Of a DNA stretch of 64,000 nucleotides, positions 57,974-64,000 are shown piece by piece (position 1 is the stretch's first letter; the number at the start of each line of letters is the position of its first letter). Source of the DNA: Pantoea sp. Cy-639. Its GTDB lineage: Bacteria > Pseudomonadota > Gammaproteobacteria > Pseudomonadales > Pseudomonadaceae. Both the position numbers and the translations under genes were made by a program. The stretch is taken from positions 1 through 64,000 of the forward strand of contig NZ_VWXI01000007.1 in NCBI RefSeq assembly GCF_011752525.1, in the 5' to 3' direction. Below the pieces are notes generated by a model. The model saw only the letters and a program-made list of their open reading frames with translations. It did no database searches and was not told the DNA's origin.

Positions 57974-58174
57974 ATGCGCATTCAATTGAACGGTGAACCT
58001 TACGAGTTGCCCGCGGGCGAGAGCGTCGCGGCCCTGCTGGGTCGCCTGGAGCTGGCTGGTCGCCGGGTGGCGGTGGAGCTGAATCTGGATATCGTGCCGC
58101 GTAGCCAGCACGAGAGCACGCTGCTGAGCGAAGGCGACCAGGTCGAAGTGGTCCACGCCATCGGCGGTGGTTGA
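57974..58174 (+). CDS. thiS: Sulfur carrier protein ThiS
   Basis: A ubiquitin-fold carrier of 66 aa. Its C-terminal GlyGly (ending AIGGG) is adenylated and thiocarboxylated to donate sulfur to the thiazole ring of thiamine. The N-terminus [15 protein letters not shown] matches the family beta-hairpin. An ATG at 57959 would add five residues and is less likely. thiG follows 55 nt later. Confidence 0.93.
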   Translation: MRIQLNGEPYELPAGESVAALLGRLELAGRRVAVELNLDIVPRSQHESTLLSEGDQVEVVHAIGGG

Positions 58175-58229
58175 GCTTCGGTTCGGCGATTCACCTGCAA
58201 GTCCCGCAACCTTTTCCAGAGGAACAACG

Positions 58230-59024
58230 ATGAGCAACGTTCGCAGCGACAAGCCCTTCACCCTGGCCGGGCGTACTTTCCAGTCGCGCCTGCTGGTCGG
58301 CACCGGCAAGTACCGTGACATGGAAGAAACCCGTCTGGCCATCGAGGCCTCGGGCGCCGAGATCGTCACCGTCGCCGTGCGTCGCACCAACATCGGCCAG
58401 AATCCGGGCGAGCCGAACCTGCTCGACGTGCTGCCACCGGACCGCTACACCATCCTGCCCAACACCGCCGGTTGCTATGACGCGGTCGAGGCCGTGCGCA
58501 CCTGTCGCCTGGCCCGTGAACTGCTCGATGGCCACAACCTGGTCAAGCTGGAAGTGCTGGCTGACCAGAAGACCCTGTTCCCCAACGTGATCGAAACCCT
58601 CAAGGCCGCCGAAGTGCTGGTCAAGGATGGTTTCGACGTGATGGTCTATACCAGCGACGACCCGATCATCGCCCGCCAGCTGGCCGAAGCCGGCTGCATC
58701 GCCGTGATGCCGCTGGCTGGCCTGATCGGCACCGGCCTTGGCATCTGCAACCCGTACAACCTGCAGATCATCCTCGAGGAGTCCAAGGTACCGGTACTGG
58801 TCGACGCCGGCGTGGGCACCGCCTCCGATGCCACCATCGCCATGGAGATGGGCTGTGAAGCCGTGCTGATGAACTCGGCCATCGCCCATGCCCAGCAGCC
58901 GCTGCTGATGGCCGAGGCCATGAAGCATGCCATCGTCGCCGGGCGCATGGCCTACCTCGCCGGGCGTATGCCGAAGAAACTCTATGCCAGCGCGTCCTCG
59001 CCGCTGGAAGGTCTGATCAAGTAA
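58230..59024 (+). CDS. thiG: Thiazole synthase ThiG
   Basis: It condenses deoxyxylulose-5-phosphate, dehydroglycine and ThiS thiocarboxylate to the thiazole phosphate of thiamine. The 264-aa TIM barrel starts at [15 protein letters not shown] after an AGAGGAA ribosome site. Landmarks are LVGTGKY, the catalytic-Lys region LVKLEVLAD (about residue 107), [12 protein letters not shown], and [14 protein letters not shown]. trmB begins 10 nt after the stop, so it is probably part of the same operon. Confidence 0.96.
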   Translation: MSNVRSDKPFTLAGRTFQSRLLVGTGKYRDMEETRLAIEASGAEIVTVAVRRTNIGQNPGEPNLLDVLPPDRYTILPNTAGCYDAVEAVRTCRLARELLDGHNLVKLEVLADQKTLFPNVIETLKAAEVLVKDGFDVMVYTSDDPIIARQLAEAGCIAVMPLAGLIGTGLGICNPYNLQIILEESKVPVLVDAGVGTASDATIAMEMGCEAVLMNSAIAHAQQPLLMAEAMKHAIVAGRMAYLAGRMPKKLYASASSPLEGLIK

Positions 59025-59033
59025 GAGCCCCAG

Positions 59034-59756
59034 ATGACTGAATCGCAAGAAACGCCGATCGCCGAAGACGGCGAAGCCCGCCCACACCGCCGCATCAAGA
59101 GCTTCGTGATGCGTGCAGGGCGCATGACCGAAGGCCAGCAACGTGGTCTGGACCAAGGTGGCCCGCAGTTCATCCTGCCGCTGGCCGACAGCCCGGTGGA
59201 CTACGACCAGGTGTTCGGCCGTTCGGCGCCGCGCACCCTGGAGATCGGCTTCGGCATGGGGCACTCGCTGCTGGAAATGGCAGCGGCCTCGCCTGAACTG
59301 GACTTCATCGGTGTCGAAGTGCACCGTCCGGGTGTCGGCGCACTGCTCAACGGCGTGCTGACCCAGGGCCTGAAGAACCTGCGGGTGTACGACTGCGATG
59401 CCATCGAGGTGCTTAACCGCTGTGTGGCCGACAATAGCCTCGACCGGCTGATGCTGTTCTTCCCCGACCCTTGGCACAAGGCCCGTCATCACAAGCGCCG
59501 TATCGTCCAGCCGGCTTTTGCCGAGTTGGTCCGTAGCAAGCTGAAGGTGGGCGGCGTGTTCCACATGGCCACTGACTGGGAGCCCTATGCCGAGCACATG
59601 CTGGAAGTCATGAAGGTGGCGCCGGGTTATCGCAACCAGGCGGCTGATGGCGCCTATGTACCGCGTCCGGAAGAGCGCCCGATCACCAAGTTCGAGCGCC
59701 GTGGCGAGCGACTGGGGCATGGGGTGTGGGACCTGAAGTTCGAGAAAGTCGACTGA
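59034..59756 (+). CDS. trmB: tRNA (guanine-46-N7)-methyltransferase TrmB
   Basis: It forms m7G46 in the variable loop of tRNA. The 240-aa product has the SAM motif [15 protein letters not shown], the conserved [12 protein letters not shown], and the [15 protein letters not shown] catalytic motif with Asp. It is the last gene of the thiS-thiG unit and is followed by a clear terminator. Confidence 0.97.
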   Translation: MTESQETPIAEDGEARPHRRIKSFVMRAGRMTEGQQRGLDQGGPQFILPLADSPVDYDQVFGRSAPRTLEIGFGMGHSLLEMAAASPELDFIGVEVHRPGVGALLNGVLTQGLKNLRVYDCDAIEVLNRCVADNSLDRLMLFFPDPWHKARHHKRRIVQPAFAELVRSKLKVGGVFHMATDWEPYAEHMLEVMKVAPGYRNQAADGAYVPRPEERPITKFERRGERLGHGVWDLKFEKVD

Positions 59757-59785
59757 GTCCAGGTCTGCATCAGCGCAGCAATAAG

Positions 59786-59812
59786 AAACCGCCTTGTGAA
59801 AGGCGGTTTTTT
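59786..59812 (+). terminator. Rho-independent terminator after trmB
   Basis: A perfect 10-bp stem (AAACCGCCTT with AAGGCGGTTT) closes a GTGA tetraloop and leads to a T6 tract. Beyond it, 59813-59951 holds no convincing gene. Confidence 0.9.
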
Positions 59813-59951
59813 CATGCGGTCTGAGTGCTCAAATGTCGCTGGAGAGCCCCCGCGAACTGCCTGCGGAGCGCGTCACTGAGCTGCTGACAGTCTTGAGCAA
59901 AGTCGTGCTGCGCACATGTGAGCACTTCCAGTGTCGGCTTCTAGCCAGGGA

Positions 59952-60278
59952 TCAGCCCCGCCGATCAGCCACCACGCCGATCAATACCAGCACCACCAGC
60001 AGTACCGGCGCCAGTGCATAGTTGTTGAACTGCCCCAGCCCCTTCACGATCCAGGGTGTCGCATAGATCAGCGCCGCGCCGCTGCCGATCATCACCAGCA
60101 AGGCCATGAATGGCACGCGCAGGGCACCGGCCAGGCCGCCCAGGCGCGCTTCCACCCAGCCCTTGATATCGGTGCCGAACAGCACCAGCAGGCAGCCCAC
60201 CAGGGCCAGCGAGATCTCCGACAGGTTGCTGCGGCTCCAGCGGGAAACGGTCGAGAGCAGGTCAAGTACCAGGTCCAT
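59952..60278 (-). CDS. DUF3392 small membrane protein
   Basis: A 108-aa protein with about three hydrophobic helices (ISLALVGCLLVLFGTDI; ALRVPFMALLVMIGSGAALI; YALAPVLLVVLVLIGVVA). It fits the DUF3392 family of unknown role. It lies 9 nt after the hemW stop on the same strand, so it is the last gene of the metX-metW-DUF4426-rdgB-hemW series in this direction. Confidence 0.75.
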   Translation of the reverse strand: MDLVLDLLSTVSRWSRSNLSEISLALVGCLLVLFGTDIKGWVEARLGGLAGALRVPFMALLVMIGSGAALIYATPWIVKGLGQFNNYALAPVLLVVLVLIGVVADRRG

Positions 60279-60287
60279 GGGTCATCC

Positions 60288-61502
60288 TTAATTCAAGAAG
60301 TACTGCAGCAGGTCGTTGAGGAACAGCTGGCCGCGCGGCGTGGCTGCCAGACGATCCGGTTCGACCTGCAAAAGGCCCTTTCGTTCGGCGTCCCGGCGTG
60401 CCTCGGCGAGCTGCGCCAGCGGCAGGCCGGTGCGGCGACTGAACAGCTCGGCTTCCACGCCATCGGTGAGGCGCAGGGCATTCATCAGGAACTCGAAGGG
60501 TAGTTCATCGACGGGCAGCAGCTTTTCACCGGCCTTGAACGGCTTGGCCGGGTTCAGGTAATCCTTGGGCAGACGGGTCTTCCAGGTGCGCAGGATGCGT
60601 CCGTCGGGGAACGACAGCTTGCCGTGGGCACCGGCGCCGATGCCGATGAAGTCGCCGAAGCGCCAGTAGTTGAGGTTGTGCCGTGCGGCACGACCGGACT
60701 GGGCGTAGGCCGAGACTTCGTACTGTCGGTAGCCATGCTCGGCCATCAACGCCTGGCCAGCTTCCTGGATGTCCCAGAGGATGTCGTCCTCGGGCAGCTC
60801 CGGTGGCTGGTTCCAGAACACGGTGTTGGGTTCGACCGTCAGCTGATACCACGACAGGTGCGTTGGCGCCAGGGCGATGGCCTGGCGCAGGTCGCCCAGG
60901 GCATCGTCGAGCGACTGGTCCGGCAAGCCGTGCATCAGGTCCATGTTGAAGTTGTCGAAGCCTGCCGCACGGGCCATGTCGGCGGCGCGCACCGCTTCGG
61001 CGCCATTGTGGATGCGGCCGAGCTTTTCGAGCTTGGCGGGCTGGAAGCTCTGCACGCCGATCGACAGGCGATTGATGCCGGTCTGCCGGTAGGCCTTGAA
61101 CTTGTCCTGCTCGAACGTGCCGGGGTTGGCTTCCAGGGTGATCTCGATGTCGGCGGCGAACGGGATGCGCTGCTCCACGCCGCGCAACAGGCGGCCGAGC
61201 GCGTTGGCGCTGAACAGGCTTGGGGTGCCGCCACCAAAGAAGATGGTGCTGATCGGGCGTCCCTGGACGGCGGGCAGTTCCTGGTCAAGGTCGGCCAGCA
61301 GGGCGTCGATGTAGTCGTCTTCAGGCAGTTCAGGGCCGGCCTGGTGCGAGTTGAAGTCGCAATAAGGACACTTGCGCACGCACCAGGGGATATGGATGTA
61401 CAGCGACAGTGGCGGCAGCTCTGGCAGTGCCAGGCGTGGCGCCTGCGTGCTGAAGCCAGCCGCGCCCGGATGGAGCGGCTGGGGGGACTGCTTTTCGGTC
61501 AT
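60288..61502 (-). CDS. hemW: Radical-SAM haem chaperone HemW
   Basis: A coproporphyrinogen-dehydrogenase-like radical SAM protein now known as a haem chaperone (formerly called oxygen-independent HemN). The 404-aa product starts at [13 protein letters not shown]. The cluster motif [11 protein letters not shown] (C-X3-C-X2-C) is near residue 44, and FGGGTPSLF is the glycine motif. The C-terminal HemN domain contains [16 protein letters not shown]. It overlaps the rdgB stop by 4 nt (ATGA). Confidence 0.93.
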   Translation of the reverse strand: MTEKQSPQPLHPGAAGFSTQAPRLALPELPPLSLYIHIPWCVRKCPYCDFNSHQAGPELPEDDYIDALLADLDQELPAVQGRPISTIFFGGGTPSLFSANALGRLLRGVEQRIPFAADIEITLEANPGTFEQDKFKAYRQTGINRLSIGVQSFQPAKLEKLGRIHNGAEAVRAADMARAAGFDNFNMDLMHGLPDQSLDDALGDLRQAIALAPTHLSWYQLTVEPNTVFWNQPPELPEDDILWDIQEAGQALMAEHGYRQYEVSAYAQSGRAARHNLNYWRFGDFIGIGAGAHGKLSFPDGRILRTWKTRLPKDYLNPAKPFKAGEKLLPVDELPFEFLMNALRLTDGVEAELFSRRTGLPLAQLAEARRDAERKGLLQVEPDRLAATPRGQLFLNDLLQYFLN

Positions 61503-62095
61503 GCCAGGCCCAGACGTTGACGCAGCAGGGCCATGGCGCGGGCGCGGTGGCTGAGCTGGTTCTTTTCGAGCGGGGCCAGGTCGGCGCTGGAGCACTTGCG
61601 CTCCGGTACCCAGAACAGCGGGTCGTAGCCGAAACCGTGCTCGCCGCTGGCCTCGAACAGGATGCTGCCGTGCCACAGGCCTTCGCAGAGGATCGGCAGC
61701 GGGTCGTCGGCATGCCGGACCAGGGCCAGGACGCAGACGAACTGGGCGCCACGCTGCTGGGCCGGTACGTCCTTCAGGGCAGCGAGCAGCTTGGCGTTGT
61801 TCGCCGTGTCCCCCTTGCCGTCGGCATAGCGCGCCGAATAGATGCCCGGTGCGCCGCCGAGGAAGTCCACGGCCAGGCCGGAGTCGTCGGCCAGCGCCGG
61901 CAAGCCGGAAATGCGCGAGGCGTTGCGGGCCTTGAGGATGGCGTTCTCGACGAACGAAAGGCCGGTTTCTTCGGGCTCCACCTCGCTGAATTCGCCGATC
62001 GAGCGCAGTTGCACGGACTCGCCGAGCATGGCCTGCAGTTCCTTGAGTTTGCCGGCGTTGTGGCTGGCCAATACGAGTTGCTGGAAATTCATCAT
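61499..62095 (-). CDS. rdgB: Non-canonical purine NTP pyrophosphatase RdgB (ITPase)
   Basis: It hydrolyses dITP/XTP to prevent their use in DNA. The 198-aa product starts at [17 protein letters not shown], with the [10 protein letters not shown] substrate motif, the [10 protein letters not shown] metal site, [17 protein letters not shown], and FGYDPLFW at the active site. Either of two adjacent ATGs may be used. It overlaps the DUF4426 gene by 4 nt and hemW by 4 nt, so the three are likely translated together. Confidence 0.95.
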   Translation of the reverse strand: MMNFQQLVLASHNAGKLKELQAMLGESVQLRSIGEFSEVEPEETGLSFVENAILKARNASRISGLPALADDSGLAVDFLGGAPGIYSARYADGKGDTANNAKLLAALKDVPAQQRGAQFVCVLALVRHADDPLPILCEGLWHGSILFEASGEHGFGYDPLFWVPERKCSSADLAPLEKNQLSHRARAMALLRQRLGLA

Positions 62096-62556
62096 TCGCC
62101 TGGGAACACTTCCTGGTTGAAGCTCAGTGGATGGCTGACGCCGCCGGATTCGATATTGAGGTCGAAGGTGACGGTCTCGGCCTGGTCGATCTTGAACTGG
62201 GCGATGTAGTAGATCGCGCCCTGGTCGGTGATCTGCTTGAACGACAGCGGGTTGCTGCGCCCGGTGAGGTCCTTGACGGTGCCGCTGACCACGGCCATGG
62301 CCGGTTGCCCGGCCTTGAGCACGGCCATGGCCGGTTGCCCGGCCTTGAGCACGGCAATGTTGAGCACCCCCTGGTTCTTGCTGCGGGTCAGCCCGGTGGC
62401 GCTGGCGATGTCTGGTTGCAGCATGCTCGAGGTGAAGGCGCTGTAGTGCACGGTCACGTCGCCGAAGTCCTGCTTGCGCTCGGGCTTGGCGGCATCGGCA
62501 GCCAGCACCGGCAAGGCCAGGCACAGGCTGATCAGAAACAGTGCTAGTCGACGCAT
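62092..62556 (-). CDS. DUF4426 exported protein with an in-frame 10-residue duplication
   Basis: A 154-aa protein with a Sec signal peptide ([16 protein letters not shown], cleaved near residue 19). The mature part fits the DUF4426 family of unknown function. Residues [10 protein letters not shown] occur twice in direct succession (about 75-94), coded by a 30-bp tandem repeat at 62291-62350. It overlaps rdgB and sits 25 nt after metW on the same strand, which is the usual setting in Pseudomonas. Confidence 0.8.
   Translation of the reverse strand: MRRLALFLISLCLALPVLAADAAKPERKQDFGDVTVHYSAFTSSMLQPDIASATGLTRSKNQGVLNIAVLKAGQPAMAVLKAGQPAMAVVSGTVKDLTGRSNPLSFKQITDQGAIYYIAQFKIDQAETVTFDLNIESGGVSHPLSFNQEVFPGE
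62291..62350. repeat. Perfect 30-bp tandem duplication inside the DUF4426 gene
   Basis: A 30-bp unit starting ACGGCCATGGCCGGTTGCCC occurs twice back to back, followed by a partial third start (ACGGC). It keeps the reading frame. Base positions may be off by one or two. Confidence 0.9.
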
Positions 62557-62581
62557 GGTTCCATTCCTCCGTTCGCGTTGG

Positions 62582-63202
62582 TCAGACCGCGAGCTGATGC
62601 TCCTGCAGGCCCGGGCTGCTGACTCGATAAATACCGATTTCTCCTAGAAGATTAGGCCAAAGCCTGCCGCCCAGCCCATTACGGTGCAGGCGGTCGACCG
62701 CCAGCCGGTCGAGGACCTTGGCCTTGCGTTCGTGGCACAGGTTCTCGAAGTCCTCGAAGGTGCAGAAATGGATGTTCGGCGTGTTGTACCAGGTGTACGG
62801 CATGAAGTCCGAGACCGGCATGCGGCCCTTGGTCGCCAGGTACCAGCGGCAGCGCCAGTGACCGAAGTTGGGGAAGGTGATGATGCACTGGCGGCCCACC
62901 CGCAGCATCTCGTCGAGGATTCGGTCAGGGTACTCCACGGCCTGCAGGGCCTGGGTCATGACCACCACGTCGAAACTGTTGCTGGCGAAATTGCCCAGGC
63001 CCTTGTCGAGATCCTGCTCGATGACGTTGACGCCCTTGGCCACGCAGGCGGCGATGTTGTCGGCGTCGATCTCCAGGCCATAGCCGGTGACGTTCTTGCG
63101 CTCGCGCAGCGAGGCCAGCAGTTCGCCGTTGCCGCAACCGAGGTCGAGTACCCGGCTGCCGGCGGGGATCCAGTCTTGGATGATTTCCAGGTCGGCTCTC
63201 AT
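62582..63202 (-). CDS. metW: MetW, methionine biosynthesis methyltransferase-like protein
   Basis: A 206-aa SAM-fold protein needed with MetX for homoserine acylation in Pseudomonas and relatives. The Rossmann motif VLDLGCGNGELLASL is near residue 19; FDVVVMTQALQAVEYPD and the FPNFGHWRCRWYL segment are typical. It lies 7 nt downstream of metX on the same strand, giving the conserved metX-metW pair. Confidence 0.93.
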   Translation of the reverse strand: MRADLEIIQDWIPAGSRVLDLGCGNGELLASLRERKNVTGYGLEIDADNIAACVAKGVNVIEQDLDKGLGNFASNSFDVVVMTQALQAVEYPDRILDEMLRVGRQCIITFPNFGHWRCRWYLATKGRMPVSDFMPYTWYNTPNIHFCTFEDFENLCHERKAKVLDRLAVDRLHRNGLGGRLWPNLLGEIGIYRVSSPGLQEHQLAV

Positions 63203-63209
63203 GGGGTCC

Positions 63210-64000
63210 TCAGACAGCGATGCGGTTCATGTAGTTGGCGAAACCCTGCATGTAGCGAGGGGTCGGGATGAGGAAGGCGTCGTGGCCGTAGGGCGAGTCG
63301 ATGTCCAGGTAGCAGACATTCTTGCGCGCCGCCATCAGGGCGTCGACGATCTCCCGCGAGCGGGCCGGCGAGAAGCGCCAGTCGGTAGTGAACGACATGA
63401 TGCAGTAGTCGGCCTTGACCTGGGCCAGGGTCGCGGCCAGGTCGCCGCCGTGGGCTGCGGCCGGATCGTAGTAGTCCAGCGCCTTGGTCATCAACAGGTA
63501 GGTGTTGGCGTCGAAGCGGCCGGAAAACTCCTCGCCCTGGTAGCGCAGGTAGCTCTCGACCTGGAACTCGACGCTGTGGAAGTCGTAGTTGAGCTTGTCG
63601 CTCTTGAGCTCACGGCCGAATTTCTCGCCCATCGAGTCATCGGACAGGTAGGTGATATGCCCGACCATGCGCGCCAGCATCAGGCCGCGCTTGGGGATCA
63701 CGCCCTGGTCCTGGAACGAGCCGCCGTGGAACTCGGGGTCGGTGAGGATGGCCTGGCGCGCCACTTCGTTGAAGGCGATGTTCTGCGCCGACAGCTTGGG
63801 CGCCGAGGCGATGTCCACGCAGTGGCGCACGCGGTCCGGGTAGGTGATGGTCCACTGCAGCGCCTGCATGCCGCCGAGGCTGCCGCCGACGATGGCAGCC
63901 CATTGCGTGATGCCCAGGCGGTCGGCCAGGCGCGCCTGGCTGTGCACCCAGTCTTCCACGGTCAGCACTGGGAAGTCGGCGCCATAGGGCTTGCCGGTGG
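63210..64000 (-). CDS. metX: Homoserine O-acyltransferase MetX (5' part cut by the window edge)
   Basis: C-terminal portion, about 263 codons, of an alpha/beta-hydrolase-fold acyltransferase that activates homoserine for methionine synthesis. The reading frame continues to the last bases of the window ([17 protein letters not shown]), so the start lies beyond it. The nucleophile Ser is in [13 protein letters not shown]; the catalytic Asp and His fit [10 protein letters not shown] and SPYGHDAFL. In Pseudomonas this MetX type is thought to use succinyl-CoA. It is followed directly by metW. Confidence 0.93.
   Translation of the reverse strand, partial: TGKPYGADFPVLTVEDWVHSQARLADRLGITQWAAIVGGSLGGMQALQWTITYPDRVRHCVDIASAPKLSAQNIAFNEVARQAILTDPEFHGGSFQDQGVIPKRGLMLARMVGHITYLSDDSMGEKFGRELKSDKLNYDFHSVEFQVESYLRYQGEEFSGRFDANTYLLMTKALDYYDPAAAHGGDLAATLAQVKADYCIMSFTTDWRFSPARSREIVDALMAARKNVCYLDIDSPYGHDAFLIPTPRYMQGFANYMNRIAV

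Noticed and set aside
59833..60021. Possible 62-residue plus-strand gene after trmB
   Set aside because: It has no ribosome site, follows a terminator, and its second half is antisense to the DUF3392 gene.

Overview
The window is 64 kb of high-GC Proteobacterial chromosome. Gene content and order (ftsYEX-rpoH, thiSG-trmB-hemW-rdgB-metWX, serA next to an FAD D-2-hydroxyglutarate dehydrogenase, rpiA/ilvA, rppH-ptsP-lgt-thyA, cadR/cadA, ilvD, pchP) and the 25-nt GC-rich REP sequences with the core GGGAGCGGGCTTGCCCCGCG point to a Pseudomonas of the P. putida group. It is almost wholly chromosomal backbone. I see no rRNA, tRNA, CRISPR, insertion sequence, prophage or replication origin. No stretch over 300 bases lacks a gene; the longest gaps are about 230 to 280 bases (31720-31998, 28475-28718, 8620-8860, 52173-52406, 34899-35127).

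Layout. 1-8.1 kb: serA, divergent from its metabolic partner D2HGDH, then a FAH-family hydrolase, two tandem SdiA-regulated-family beta-propeller paralogues, and rpiA/ilvA. 8.2-15.2 kb: a small membrane protein, rppH, ptsP (EI-Ntr), an NRDE protein, a TauE-type permease, lgt and thyA. 15.2-18.0 kb: the cadR/cadA metal-resistance pair with a clear MerR-type promoter. 18.1-23.7 kb: a 2-aminoethylphosphonate uptake module (LysR regulator, ATPase, double permease, binding protein) ending in a PhnZ-like HD oxygenase. 23.7-29.8 kb: an uncharacterised GTPase plus membrane-protein pair (DUF3482/DUF2868), folA, a TcyP-type cystine symporter and phosphorylcholine phosphatase pchP. 29.9-39.4 kb: ilvD, a DUF4153 membrane protein, rlmI, an HDOD protein, mutM, ggt, a ferredoxin and coaD.

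39.5-43.9 kb holds a GMC oxidoreductase, a Tat-exported lipoprotein and a coniferyl-aldehyde-dehydrogenase-type enzyme, divergent from a TetR regulator; this looks like an alcohol-to-acid oxidation cassette. 44-45.9 kb has a rhodanese and an alpha/beta hydrolase. 45.9-52.2 kb carries two separate M16 peptidase pairs flanking rsmD; one pair has export signals and the other has none. 52.4-56.7 kb is ftsY-ftsE-ftsX-rpoH, with a sigma-E-like promoter before rpoH. 56.7-64 kb: mtgA, a DUF423 protein, thiS-thiG-trmB, and the opposing DUF3392-hemW-rdgB-DUF4426-metW-metX series. metX runs off the right edge.

The best candidates for undescribed biology are the signal-less M16 pair, the DUF3482/DUF2868 GTPase-membrane couple, the GMC/Tat-lipoprotein/aldehyde dehydrogenase cassette, and the phosphonate module that has an HD oxygenase but no visible PhnY, PhnW or PhnX partner. 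All functional statements rest on reading motifs and gene order by eye; no database search was run.
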